From positions 248,001-312,000 of the forward strand of contig NZ_JAMZMI010000002.1 in assembly GCF_024714475.1 (NCBI RefSeq): a DNA stretch of 64,000 bases, in the 5' to 3' direction. Positions 24,410 through 34,206 of the stretch are shown in pieces. Made by a program: the position numbers and the translations under genes. The first letter of the stretch is position 1, and every line of letters begins with the position of its first letter. This DNA comes from Marinoscillum sp. MHG1-6. Its GTDB lineage: Bacteria > Bacteroidota > Bacteroidia > Cytophagales > Cyclobacteriaceae. The notes below the pieces were generated by a model. The model did not search any database. It was given only the letters and a program-made list of their open reading frames with translations, and was not told the origin of the DNA.

Positions 24410-26008
24410 TTATCCTGAAATATTACCAAAATCTTTATCTGTTATCTCCCTGAAATATTCCAAAGATCCATAATCTCCGTATTCGGCCTGCCGTTTAAGG
24501 AGCTTCATTTTTAGATTATCCAAAATCCCAGAATACTCAGGTTGACCGCTCAGGTTATTCAATTCATGGGGATCATTTTCCAAATCATAAAGCTCCCACA
24601 CGTCCACGTTGTAATAGAAGTGAATCAGTTTATAGCGATCGGTTCGAATTCCATAATGTGGCTGAACATGATGCCAGGTTGGAAATTCATAATAATGGTA
24701 GTACATTGACTGATCCCATTCTTCCGAGGTATCGCCGGCAATGCGAGATTTGAAGCTATTTCCTTGCACATCTGATGGTACTTCCAGCCTTGCCAAATCC
24801 AATAATGTAGGAGCAAAATCAATGTTTGAGATAACATCATTGTTTACAATTGGCTCCTTAACAATTTGTGGATATCTCATAAGGAATGGCATCCGTAAGG
24901 ATTCCTCATACATAAAACGCTTGTCAAACCAACCGTGATCACCAAGATAAAACCCCTGGTCGGAAGTGTAAATAACAATGGTATTTTCAGATAAACCATT
25001 TTCATCGAGATAATCAAGCACACGTCCCACATTATCGTCAACAGATTTTACGCAAGCCAGGTAATCCTTGATATATCGCTGATATTTCCATTTTCTGGCC
25101 TCCTCAACGGACATGGAGTCATGTGGCAACCAGCCCTCTCCAAAACCTCGTCTATTACCCCAGTCTACCCATTTTTCCATTTCAGATGTACTCAAACCTT
25201 CAGGAGGCGTCATCTTCATGTCCTTTTTATTGAAAAAGTCCATGGTCATGTCGGTATCACCGGCAGTTTGCTCACGGCCTTGATAATCATCTTCGAATGT
25301 TGGCGGATAAGGCATTTCAATACCGTTAAATAGATCTACGTACTTTTCCTCGGGATACCAGTTTCTGTGAGGCGCTTTATATTGAAGCATCATCAGGAAT
25401 GGCTTTGTATCCTTATCAAAACCTTCAAGCCAGTCAATAGCGAAATCGGTAGTGAGGGTTGTTGCATATCCTTTTTCAATTACTTTTTGGCCATTTTCAT
25501 TATAAACAGGATCATAATAATACCCCTGTTGTGTTGCGTTATCATGGTATTTGAAATAATCAAAACCTGCCGGTTGCGTTCCTAAATGCCATTTTCCAAA
25601 TAAGGCCGTAGTATATCCATTCTCCTGAAAGACTGGTGGGAATGTCCATTGAGAAGAATCAAATTTTCCTCCACCTTCATTTTTATAATAGCCATTCCTG
25701 TGACTGTATTTCCCTGTAAGGATGGTTGCTCTGCTGGGACCGCAAATGGAATTGGTGCAAAAAACATTATTGAACCTGATTCCCTCATTGGCTATACGAT
25801 CTATATTTGGTGTCTGAAGGTATTCATCATAAATACCTCCATATGCAGTAATTGCATGAGCCGCATGATCATCGCTCATAATAAAAAGGATGTTTGGCTT
25901 TTTGATTGGTTCGCCTTGGCTAACCCCACATTTGTTAAATACAAAAACCAACATCACTATCGCACCCAGGCCAATCACCCTGCGCATGTGATTATATATC
26001 TTTCTCAT
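24410..26008 (-). CDS. Sulfatase, formylglycine type (family S1)
   Basis: A 532-residue alkaline-phosphatase-fold sulfatase that removes sulfate esters from carbohydrate. An N-terminal hydrophobic signal (about 8-26, with Cys27) suggests export, possibly as a lipoprotein although the lipobox is atypical. NILFIMSDDH supplies the calcium-binding aspartates. The modification motif Cys89-GPSR with ATILTGK is the canonical C-x-P-S-R site converted to formylglycine. GKWHLG and TSDQGFYLGDHGWFDK complete the active site. The overall sequence is of the N-sulfoglucosamine/heparan-sulfatase-like group (S1_8 or S1_11 style). It is the last gene of the minus-strand PUL cluster, 48 bases after the next sulfatase. 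A maturase is needed and is not in the window. Confidence 0.93.
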   Translation of the reverse strand: MRKIYNHMRRVIGLGAIVMLVFVFNKCGVSQGEPIKKPNILFIMSDDHAAHAITAYGGIYDEYLQTPNIDRIANEGIRFNNVFCTNSICGPSRATILTGKYSHRNGYYKNEGGGKFDSSQWTFPPVFQENGYTTALFGKWHLGTQPAGFDYFKYHDNATQQGYYYDPVYNENGQKVIEKGYATTLTTDFAIDWLEGFDKDTKPFLMMLQYKAPHRNWYPEEKYVDLFNGIEMPYPPTFEDDYQGREQTAGDTDMTMDFFNKKDMKMTPPEGLSTSEMEKWVDWGNRRGFGEGWLPHDSMSVEEARKWKYQRYIKDYLACVKSVDDNVGRVLDYLDENGLSENTIVIYTSDQGFYLGDHGWFDKRFMYEESLRMPFLMRYPQIVKEPIVNNDVISNIDFAPTLLDLARLEVPSDVQGNSFKSRIAGDTSEEWDQSMYYHYYEFPTWHHVQPHYGIRTDRYKLIHFYYNVDVWELYDLENDPHELNNLSGQPEYSGILDNLKMKLLKRQAEYGDYGSLEYFREITDKDFGNISG

Positions 26009-26056
26009 CGTTGATTGAGTTATCTTATTTTAACTTTATCTAAACGTATTCATCCA

Positions 26057-27517
26057 TCAGTTTGCGGTGGAATACTCAGCATAATAGGGTGTGGATTGAA
26101 CATGACTATCCGGATTGTTGGGTTGATTATTTTTAGGTAGGTGATGTTCAAGTTCTTCATCGCTAATAGCACCCACCTGACCAATCAGATTGCTCCATTC
26201 ATTAGGATCATCAACCAGATTGTAAAGCTCTTCCGCCCCATCATTGTATCTGATATAGTGCCACTTACCATCAATCACTGAATGGTTATTGGGACCATAG
26301 GTGGTTATTGCTACATTATTGATTGTTTCAGACTCTCCTCCCAGTATGGGCACAAGTGAAGCACCTTCCAGCTGGTCGGCTTGTTCCAACCCGCAAAAAT
26401 CAAGTAGCGTGGGATAAATATCCAACAAGGATGCCGGTTCATTGGTAGTGCCTTTTGCTATGCCTGGCCCTGACCATATCATGGGAATGTGCGTTGATCT
26501 CTGCCATAAGGTTCCCTTTTGAAACAGTCCCTTTTCACCCATGTGATATCCATGATCTGAAACCAGCACAATAATGGTATTGTCAGCATAATCGCTGGCT
26601 TCCAGAGCTTCCAGTAAGCGCCCAATTTGATAGTCCACGAAGTGCACGCTTGCTAGGTATGCTTGCACCGCCTCCTTCCAGTAGCCTTCTTCCAACATCC
26701 ACTCCATCTCGGGCATCATGGGCCAATCCGTAATCTTGCCAGCCATTTCAGGAATATCATCCCAATCCCCCTGAAAATAGGGAGGAGTTTGAATCGTGTC
26801 CAGGCCAAATTGGTCAAACCATTTTTGAGGCACATACCAGGGCACATGAGGCCTCATGAACCCTGTTGCTAGAAAAAAGGGCTTATCATGTTTTTCTCCA
26901 AGCTTTTCAATCGACCAATCTGCGATTCTCTGATCAAATGTAAGGGAATCGTGTTCGGGGAATGCTCCCCAGTCAGTCGAAGTGCCTTTTGGTTTATCCA
27001 GCCAGGTAGGATCATACTTAAAATGCTTTTCTGGTCGTGGACCGAAGTCTGCCAAACCACCATACTCATCAAAAACACCACCGCCATCGCCCAGATGAAA
27101 GACCTTTCCTACCCCCATCGTCTTGTACCCATTTTGTTCGAGATAATCGGGTAGCAAAACGGCCCTGATAGAGTCCATTTCAATTTGCCTAACGAGGTCA
27201 TGATCTGATATATGAAAATAAACTCCACTGGTGGATGGCCGGAGACCAGTAAGCATAGAGGCTCTGGAAGGTCCACATAAAGGCGCATTGGTATGTGCAT
27301 TGTTAAATACCATCCCACTCGCAGCCAATTGGTCCAAATTAGGGGTGATCGTCTGTGAATGGCCACCCAGATGCCCAACCCAGTCATTTAAATCATCCAC
27401 TACTATAAAAAGGATGTTTGGCTGGGATAAACCTTCATTGGAATTTACTGGCGCATTACAGCCTAAAAGCCCAACTAACCCAACCAGTAAAACCGCAAAT
27501 AATTGATTAAATCCCAT
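26057..27517 (-). CDS. Sulfatase, iduronate-2-sulfatase-like (S1_7 type)
   Basis: 486 residues; lipoprotein signal GLLGCNAP (Cys at about 20). Motifs: NILFIVVDDLNDW (metal site), Cys81-GPSR-ASMLTG (formylglycine site), GVGKVFHLG, and LVSDHGYHMGEKGLFQKGTLWQRS. DDLNDW and KVFH are typical of the iduronate/uronate 2-O-sulfatase-like S1_7 subfamily, which occurs in ulvan and other uronate-polymer PULs. Its ATG overlaps the TAA stop of the upstream lyase gene (TAATG), so the two are likely translationally coupled. Probably periplasmic or outer-membrane-attached. Confidence 0.93.
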   Translation of the reverse strand: MGFNQLFAVLLVGLVGLLGCNAPVNSNEGLSQPNILFIVVDDLNDWVGHLGGHSQTITPNLDQLAASGMVFNNAHTNAPLCGPSRASMLTGLRPSTSGVYFHISDHDLVRQIEMDSIRAVLLPDYLEQNGYKTMGVGKVFHLGDGGGVFDEYGGLADFGPRPEKHFKYDPTWLDKPKGTSTDWGAFPEHDSLTFDQRIADWSIEKLGEKHDKPFFLATGFMRPHVPWYVPQKWFDQFGLDTIQTPPYFQGDWDDIPEMAGKITDWPMMPEMEWMLEEGYWKEAVQAYLASVHFVDYQIGRLLEALEASDYADNTIIVLVSDHGYHMGEKGLFQKGTLWQRSTHIPMIWSGPGIAKGTTNEPASLLDIYPTLLDFCGLEQADQLEGASLVPILGGESETINNVAITTYGPNNHSVIDGKWHYIRYNDGAEELYNLVDDPNEWSNLIGQVGAISDEELEHHLPKNNQPNNPDSHVQSTPYYAEYSTAN

Positions 27518-30441
27518 TAGTAGTTCTTAAGGAATTTATAATGTCCCAGAATGTTGTTATCTGAGCCAACAATGTTCAGAATATATAACCCAACCGGCAT
27601 ATTTGAAACATCGATCCTAATTACATCCATTTCATTTTGAGGTGTTATTGCTTTAACAATTCTACCATCCATTCCCACTACATCGATCCTACTTAGAACA
27701 TGTTGATCGCGCTGTCCCCTCCATTCAATATTTAGAACGTTTGAAACCGGGTTAGGATATACACAATATGAGTAGATATACTCACTACTTACCTGAAGTG
27801 GATCCACCACGGTTATCAAAACAGGAACAGAGACTCCCGATGCTCCATCATCGTCTATGGCAATTGCCTTCAGGTTATAATAACCGGCGGATGCATTTTC
27901 GATATCCATCGAGTATGGGGCTGTGTTGTCTGTAGCTATTAACTCCGTGCCCAGATAGAACTCAACCCTGGAAACCGAACCATCGCTGTCAGTGGCTGTG
28001 GCCAACACTGTAATGGTCTCTCCTGTGGTATAGACGGCTCCTTCTGATGGACTTGAAATAGACACTTCCGGTGCCGCATTGGGAATGATCTCAACCCTGA
28101 TATTAAGCTGATTGGAAGTCTTATTTCCATCGTTATCGGTCGACACGGCTTTGACAACATGATAACCACTTTGCAGATTGGTCCATTTGTATTCGTAAGG
28201 TGCTGAAGTATCTACTGTTAGCGATTCTGAACCGTTAAAGAATTCAACCTGGGTGACACTACCATCATCATATGAATTCACACTCAGCGTCACATCATCC
28301 CCTTCGAAAAACAGTTGATTGTGTATTGGGCTGTTCCATGATAATGTTGGGTTTGAATCAACACTTTCCTTGCCGAAAACCCTGAATTCCAATATGCTAG
28401 TCCAGGTGGATATATTCTGGTTAACCCCTTGCACCGTTAGCTTCACAAACCTGGCCTCTGTGGGACTAAACTCATCCGCAATCGGAGCATCCACCGCACC
28501 CGCCGTGACGTTGGCAGAGCGATCAACAATTTGCACATACTCTCCCTGATCTACTTTGGCTTCTATGATAAACTGGTAGGCCCTGTCCTCATAGGCAATA
28601 AGTTCTGTTCTGCTTATGAATTTATTCGATCCAAGGTCAATTTCCACCCAATTGGGAAAACCTGTTACCGACCAACGATCCGTTTCAACTGCTGAATTAT
28701 CTATAAGATTTGTTGCAGGGTAATAGCCGTTGGCATCGTTCTGTTCTCCTGATAGCCCTGAAACGCTTCCTCCATTCTCACCTGCTGCCAGGTTAATTCT
28801 TGAGTCAACAATAATATCCAATGCAAACGGATCAGAAGCTTTTTGATTGATATCCGTGGCAATAGCTTTGATCTCAAAACTACCATACCCCGAGGGCTGC
28901 CAGTCGTATTCATACGGACTACTAGCGTCAGTATGCGCTAGTACGCCATTGATATAGAAATCAACATAATCTACACCCGCCTCGCTTGTAGCTGTAGCCT
29001 GAATAGTGGCAACCTGATCAGGTGCAAGAAATCGTTCTCCATCAACCGGAGTATCTATAACCAGTGTTGGTGGCGGGCTCTTTTCAGGGTACTCAACCTT
29101 AAATAACCTAAAACCAGCCAACAGTAAATCGATATTTTCACTGAGTTTGGCCACTGCAGGCATCCATGAGGTACCTCCCTCTTCGTAGTTTCCAGGCCAT
29201 GAAAAACCTCCGTCAATTGAACTTAGAATGTATCGTGTACCATTGTTATCTCTTGAATAGGTATTTAATTGCTCCCCGGTGTAAGCGATCAATGGTCGGC
29301 CACCGGGTTTCTCTCCTGACAAATGGTCCTTCAACACCCATTGAGTCCCATCCCATGCCGATATCGTTCGCTCCATGATCGGTTCCGGGAGATCGGGGTC
29401 TCTATCATCTGCTTCTTTGGTTAAGCCAGGCTCCCAGTTTCTGGCAAACGAAACAACAGGGTGCCCAAATTGATTTAAGGTCACATGAGGTGTTTGGATT
29501 TCCATGGTCAGCTTACCCCACTCCAAACCACTATTGAAGAAAAAGTCTACTGAACCATCTGTGTCGTCTACATAGATTGGCAGGTTAGCAGTAACGTCCG
29601 TGCCATCGGCTTTATAGCATTTGCCGGTATCGACATCATACTTCAAATATGTACCTCTCTGAAATGTATTCGAACCATTGTGATACCATGACCAGGCCGT
29701 GACAATATGAATATTATTATCACCGTCAGCATGAATTCTACTCATGTAGGCGTTTTTGTATCTTTCATTACTGATGTCTGAATTTTTTCCCTTAACCCAA
29801 AGCATGCTCCACTGACCCGTGGACAAGTCGTAGTGATAGAGATCCTGCTTCTCAAAATGCTGGGAACCGCCTCCATCAACGTAATAACCATTTCTTCTCA
29901 TCACAAAAACCACATCACCATTGGACGCAGTTTCTGCCACGGGATAGGTGTACTCCTTTATATCTACACCTGTATCATTGTATCCTGGCATGCTGGAACT
30001 CAATTCCTCAAAACTGTCGTAAGTGCCTGGCCCGGTAGATTTATAATACCTGATTTTATCATTATGAACACCTATCACCGCATGTAAATAACCATTCCCG
30101 TCTACGGCAAGGGCAGCATCGTTGTGCCCTGCATCATTTTCGCCAATCGTCTCAAACAAAGGACCTGAATTTGCCGATGTACCATCCGAAAGGTTATATC
30201 GGGTTATCTTACCCATAAAGTCGTTTCCATCGGTATAAAGCATGTAAGCATAACCATCGTGTATCGCTATTGAGGGACTTCCCGCCAGCTTAGGTGCATA
30301 TTCAAGAAGTTGAGTAGTAGTCGGTCGTGATTGAGCTTGCAAATTGAAGATCAACGCTCCCTGGCTAATCAACCCAACTAAACACATTACCAGCATGCGA
30401 AACATAGGGTTACTCTTATTGTTCAATAATATTTTGTTCAT
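27517..30441 (-). CDS. Secreted BNR_4 beta-propeller lyase (PL24/PL25-like) with discoidin and T9SS domains
   Basis: A multimodular protein. An upstream TTG/ATG in frame would extend it to 30474, but Met at 30441 better fits the signal peptide (ending NLQAQ). Residues about 45-450 form the seven-bladed BNR_4 propeller with GHNDAA, GVHNDKIRYY, ASNGDVVFVMRR, YMSRIHADG and TWSWYHNG-type blades. The His and Tyr/Arg residues lie in positions matching PL24/PL25 ulvan lyases. Then follow an Ig-like domain (470-560), an F5/8 discoidin domain (about 565-700), two more Ig-like domains (700-885) and a T9SS type A sorting domain (YPNPVSNVLNIEW to the end). It is likely cell-surface or released, cutting the polymer by beta-elimination. 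First gene of a two- to three-gene operon with the sulfatases. Confidence 0.85.
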   Translation of the reverse strand: MNKILLNNKSNPMFRMLVMCLVGLISQGALIFNLQAQSRPTTTQLLEYAPKLAGSPSIAIHDGYAYMLYTDGNDFMGKITRYNLSDGTSANSGPLFETIGENDAGHNDAALAVDGNGYLHAVIGVHNDKIRYYKSTGPGTYDSFEELSSSMPGYNDTGVDIKEYTYPVAETASNGDVVFVMRRNGYYVDGGGSQHFEKQDLYHYDLSTGQWSMLWVKGKNSDISNERYKNAYMSRIHADGDNNIHIVTAWSWYHNGSNTFQRGTYLKYDVDTGKCYKADGTDVTANLPIYVDDTDGSVDFFFNSGLEWGKLTMEIQTPHVTLNQFGHPVVSFARNWEPGLTKEADDRDPDLPEPIMERTISAWDGTQWVLKDHLSGEKPGGRPLIAYTGEQLNTYSRDNNGTRYILSSIDGGFSWPGNYEEGGTSWMPAVAKLSENIDLLLAGFRLFKVEYPEKSPPPTLVIDTPVDGERFLAPDQVATIQATATSEAGVDYVDFYINGVLAHTDASSPYEYDWQPSGYGSFEIKAIATDINQKASDPFALDIIVDSRINLAAGENGGSVSGLSGEQNDANGYYPATNLIDNSAVETDRWSVTGFPNWVEIDLGSNKFISRTELIAYEDRAYQFIIEAKVDQGEYVQIVDRSANVTAGAVDAPIADEFSPTEARFVKLTVQGVNQNISTWTSILEFRVFGKESVDSNPTLSWNSPIHNQLFFEGDDVTLSVNSYDDGSVTQVEFFNGSESLTVDTSAPYEYKWTNLQSGYHVVKAVSTDNDGNKTSNQLNIRVEIIPNAAPEVSISSPSEGAVYTTGETITVLATATDSDGSVSRVEFYLGTELIATDNTAPYSMDIENASAGYYNLKAIAIDDDGASGVSVPVLITVVDPLQVSSEYIYSYCVYPNPVSNVLNIEWRGQRDQHVLSRIDVVGMDGRIVKAITPQNEMDVIRIDVSNMPVGLYILNIVGSDNNILGHYKFLKNY

Positions 30442-30557
30442 TATTAATAGACGTTTATATCTAATTCTCGCCATTTAGATTCATCAAAAGCCTAAGAGAC
30501 CATCATTCAAACAACCATGTAAAGTTACCGGAGGATGAAACCTTTCAGGATGTCAGA

Positions 30558-30581
30558 TGTTACCAATAGCACTGACAAATG
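30558..30581 (-). promoter_or_regulatory. Candidate PUL regulatory motif upstream of the 27.5-30.4 kb lyase
   Basis: On the minus strand the motif reads CATTTG-N12-GTAACA, about 117-140 bases before the likely start. It shares TATTGGTAACA with the sites upstream of the tandem lyases but has one extra spacer base. Confidence 0.45.
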
Positions 30582-30600
30582 ATAAGAGTCCTTTTTCCTC

Positions 30601-32388
30601 TTAAAGGTCTCTTGTCCACTCTGGTAAACTATAATACACCCTATCCTCGTCGATGCCCTTGACCTTTGGATTGATGACCTTCAGTTGCTTTATATCTCTA
30701 AGCAAGTAATAGGACAACCAATATCCATGATTGTATTGCTCATTGACGCTTCGTGGGTTTTTGTAGAAATTGTAATAATCTGTATTTAACCCGGCTTGCC
30801 TGGCAAGAGCAAGCATCTGGACTGCTTTTGTAGACTGAACCCTGGCGACCTTGTTAAACAGATTGCTGTAGTCTTCATATTCCATATCAGCGGTAACGAA
30901 AATCTCTCCTTTGTCAGGCTGCTTTGCATCACAAAGAGAAAAGCTTTCTTCAAACACCTGATCGCCATCCATATCATAGCTAATCTTATCAAAGAAACCA
31001 TTGTTATCCGTGTCCTCATATTTTACGGTAGCAAATCTCTCCGGCTCCACAGGATCAGTATCTTCTGGCTGCAGGTTATCCCCTCTCCAGCCCTGCCAAC
31101 CCTGGAAAAACAAGGCATGTTGATCTATTCTCCAATAGCCGGTTTCTGCTCCATACAAATGAATTTTTCCGTCGAGTGGTGAGATGTACAAATTTCCCTT
31201 TCCTGAAAAATCACTATCCCATTCTCCTCTGTCACCTGCTGCATCCGCCTGTGGATTATCATCCAGGCCTCCGTTTCCAGAGCCTATCTTAAATGGATCT
31301 TTAGGGTCGTAAAACTCCACACGCTCCCATCTGTTGCAGTCATCATCCTCATCAAAAACAAACCAACAATATTCCCATTCTCCTCGATCAAAAGTCAAGT
31401 CATAAGCATTTTCTCGTCCAGGGTAAATGAGTTCGGTCAAATGTCTATACCGGGGATCGGTAAAAAACTGGTCAGAACCCTCAGCAATAGGGTGAGATTT
31501 GAACGGGTGAACCTGATCCTGATACTGGAAACCCTTTCCTGAGAACTTCAAACTCATATCAAAATCCAGCTCATTGCCGGGCTCAGTATCATTATCGAGA
31601 TCAAATCCCATCTGAACGGAAGACACGCTCTCACTGAACTTCAGTGTGATGAAGTCTTTTGTATTTTCAATTGCCTGAGGTCTATCCAGCATTCGAATGG
31701 CCATTTCAGATAAACCATCATTGTCCTCGTCAAAATGTAAAAATGGATTTTCCCAATTGTAGGATAAGTTTTCCATATTCCATGGCTCATTGTGGGCTTT
31801 CAGCAAGATGGCATCTCCATTGTAATCGGTAAAGAAATTAGCCCGACCTGCATGATCCCATGCTTCGAAGGTGAAGGTATCCCAGTTCATATGACCAAAA
31901 ACCCCATCCTGATCCTCATCAATCATCCATATATAGTGACAGGTCAGCCATTCGGTTTCAAATTCTCTCAACCCATTTTCAAGCAAAGCCATATAATCTG
32001 CTTTCCCATCTCCATCTTCATCCAAATAGTCCAGAATAATATCTTCTTCATCGCTGTAAAGCCCATCATTGTTTATATCAATAAGCAAGGCATCATTGTC
32101 CATGTCCCCTTCGAGATCACCAATTTTCATATCATCATCGTCATCAATCCAAAGGACCTTTTTGCCGTTTAGAAGGGTTGCTTTGATCCCATCGGGATCT
32201 TTATCATCATCCAGAAAAATATAGCTTATTGAATCCGGATGCGCCATCGGTAACCTAAACGGGGTGAGCGTCTCTTTTAGCTGAGGATATCGGGTGCCGG
32301 ATAGCTGGGCCAGCAGGTTTGATGACATGGCACAATACGCCAATAAGAATATAACACACCTTAAAAAACGGGATTCCAAATATCTCAT
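30601..32388 (-). CDS. Asp-rich secreted PUL protein of unknown function
   Basis: About 595 residues from the preferred Met at 32388 (a longer frame opens at 32418), with a signal peptide ending SSNLLAQ. The mature protein has many EF-hand- or thrombospondin-3-like calcium motifs (DEDGDGKADY, DEDQDGVFGH, DEDNDGLSEM, DTDNNGFFDK, DMDGDQVFEE) spread through aromatic-rich segments (LTCHYIWMIDE, EWEYCWFVFDEDDD, HALFFQGWQGWRGD). There is no T9SS tail, lipobox or transmembrane helix after the signal. I do not recognise the family. It lies between the SusE-position lipoprotein and a lyase, on the same strand, so it probably acts on or binds the same polysaccharide. A calcium-dependent lyase or a binding protein are both possible. 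Confidence 0.75.
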   Translation of the reverse strand: MRYLESRFLRCVIFLLAYCAMSSNLLAQLSGTRYPQLKETLTPFRLPMAHPDSISYIFLDDDKDPDGIKATLLNGKKVLWIDDDDDMKIGDLEGDMDNDALLIDINNDGLYSDEEDIILDYLDEDGDGKADYMALLENGLREFETEWLTCHYIWMIDEDQDGVFGHMNWDTFTFEAWDHAGRANFFTDYNGDAILLKAHNEPWNMENLSYNWENPFLHFDEDNDGLSEMAIRMLDRPQAIENTKDFITLKFSESVSSVQMGFDLDNDTEPGNELDFDMSLKFSGKGFQYQDQVHPFKSHPIAEGSDQFFTDPRYRHLTELIYPGRENAYDLTFDRGEWEYCWFVFDEDDDCNRWERVEFYDPKDPFKIGSGNGGLDDNPQADAAGDRGEWDSDFSGKGNLYISPLDGKIHLYGAETGYWRIDQHALFFQGWQGWRGDNLQPEDTDPVEPERFATVKYEDTDNNGFFDKISYDMDGDQVFEESFSLCDAKQPDKGEIFVTADMEYEDYSNLFNKVARVQSTKAVQMLALARQAGLNTDYYNFYKNPRSVNEQYNHGYWLSYYLLRDIKQLKVINPKVKGIDEDRVYYSLPEWTRDL

Positions 32389-32608
32389 AATCATATCTAT
32401 TAAACGTTGGGGAAACATTTTTCCAAATTGCCAATTAACGTTCTCCTTTACTGGTTCTGTCTATTCCTCAATATTTTACAGGAAACAATTCAGTATGTAT
32501 TTTTTACCTATTGTTATAGTCAAAACCCACACGATTGGACCATGCTAACCTGAGATGTCTTGCACTATAACTTAGGATTTTAACTGGGCAAACCCTAACA
32601 TGGGTTTT

Positions 32609-32640
32609 AAAAAGAGAGCAATCATGATTGCTCTCTTTTA
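32609..32640. terminator. Bidirectional terminator after the susC-D-lipoprotein operon
   Basis: AAAAGAGAGCAATCA / TGATTGCTCTCTTTT is a perfect 15-bp inverted repeat with A and T tracts, just downstream of the lipoprotein gene. Confidence 0.88.
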
Positions 32641-32673
32641 TAATCAATCAAAAACCCAAACTAAAATCAAACC

Positions 32674-34188
32674 TTACTCTTCTACACCCTCTGTGTACCA
32701 GCTCAAGTAAAGCACACTACGGTCATCAGTAGTTTCACTTGCCATGAACATTCTTGGATTACCAGTTGAACCATCCGGTCTCACATGGGTATCTCTTTCT
32801 GGATAAAGGGATATGGAAAAAATATCATTTCCATCAGCCTCTATGCCCGCCTTTACATCAATTTGATCAGTTGAGAAACTAACTTTCACTTCGGCACTTG
32901 GGTCCTCATATGCTCTAAAATCGAAAGTAGTTATAAGCGTTCCCTTAGTCCAGTCTTTGAAAACCTGATAATTGAAACCAGCATCATCGAAATCAGTAAC
33001 ATCATAAATATCCGGAACGGTAGTCACACCGATTGGAACACTTTCTACCTCAAGTGCATCAAGGATACCTTGAACATCACCAGATCTTGCAGAAGTAATA
33101 GATATCCTGGCGAAAATCACATTAGACTTGTCCAGTTCAGCAGGTAATTGGTACTGAAGGAAAGACCATCGATTGTCATTTGGAGAGTCAACATTATCTG
33201 CTGTTGCATCTCTTCTAGCTGGTTCTAAGTTACCATCCATACCCTCATTGTTTGTATTAGAACCATTGCCTGTACCGTCAGATGAAACCGGAATTTCCCG
33301 ATAATCCGTTGCACGATCATCATCCATAATGGTCAACTCTATGGTTCTGTTAGCACCCAAATTGGTTTTAACAGGATTTGCCAGTTCAAAACTGATCACA
33401 TCATTATATTCCTTCAAAACATCAGCAGTGGTCAATGGAATATCTACATACTCAGCTCCTTTGGCAACATTAACGGTAATAACGCCATTCCCATCAATCG
33501 CAAACGCACTTGTGGTGTAATCGTTGACTTTGGCCTTATCAGACACAAAAGTAGGAACCAAATCAATGGTACCATCTTCACCACTTGGCTTACTCATTTC
33601 AAGACGCAGCACATAACCATCATCTTCATTGAAAGAAGCTGAAGTCGCTGCCATGTTTACTGTAGGAGGTGATGGTGAACGTTCCAATTTAACTACCGTT
33701 GTGGTAAAATAAGTCTCATTTCCATCATCTTCATCACCGAGTCGAACCGTTGTCAGGAAGGCCCCTTCACCTTCCAATGCATCCAACTTTAAAATAACCG
33801 TATCCGCAGAAGACACTGGAGTCCAGTTGTCATCATCTGTAAAGGTAAAAAACAGCTTTAGGGACTTCTCTCCTGCCGGAAGCGTAAACGGTCCTGTTGA
33901 GCCGTCCTCATCCACCAAAGTATATCCTCCCCTGCCGGTACTATCTACAATGTTAAAAGTGTGATCCGTTAGCAAGGTCTTGGTACTGGAAATATAAAAC
34001 TCAGTCGCTTCACCTTCCAGTGCCACAAGGGTACTTGCTCCCACCCCCAGCCCAGCAGGCGGTTCATTATTTTTACTAGTGTCCGCAAGAATATCGCGAT
34101 CTACTTCACAAGCTTGTAGGACCAGACCAATGACCAACAGGGCCAGTACAAGCATTTTATAATTTTTTTCAATGTATTTCATATTCAT
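32674..34188 (-). CDS. SusE/F-position surface glycan-binding lipoprotein with Calx-beta repeats
   Basis: 504 residues with a lipobox LVLQAC (Cys at about 27), so outer-membrane anchored. Two Calx-beta-like repeats follow (about 45-170 and 175-295; EGEATEFYIS, FTFTDDDNW, FNEDDGYVLRLEMSKPSG, ELTIMDDDRA). A C-terminal domain (about 330-500) contains NRWSFLQYQLPAELDKSNV and FDFRAYEDPSAEV. This pattern resembles the DNRLRE/CBM96-like modules in the large lyase at 53-57 kb. It lies directly downstream of susD, 18 bases from its stop, and belongs to the susC-susD operon. It most likely binds the polysaccharide on the surface and hands it to SusD. Confidence 0.82.
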   Translation of the reverse strand: MNMKYIEKNYKMLVLALLVIGLVLQACEVDRDILADTSKNNEPPAGLGVGASTLVALEGEATEFYISSTKTLLTDHTFNIVDSTGRGGYTLVDEDGSTGPFTLPAGEKSLKLFFTFTDDDNWTPVSSADTVILKLDALEGEGAFLTTVRLGDEDDGNETYFTTTVVKLERSPSPPTVNMAATSASFNEDDGYVLRLEMSKPSGEDGTIDLVPTFVSDKAKVNDYTTSAFAIDGNGVITVNVAKGAEYVDIPLTTADVLKEYNDVISFELANPVKTNLGANRTIELTIMDDDRATDYREIPVSSDGTGNGSNTNNEGMDGNLEPARRDATADNVDSPNDNRWSFLQYQLPAELDKSNVIFARISITSARSGDVQGILDALEVESVPIGVTTVPDIYDVTDFDDAGFNYQVFKDWTKGTLITTFDFRAYEDPSAEVKVSFSTDQIDVKAGIEADGNDIFSISLYPERDTHVRPDGSTGNPRMFMASETTDDRSVLYLSWYTEGVEE

Positions 34189-34206
34189 TCGAATTATAAT
34201 TAAACA

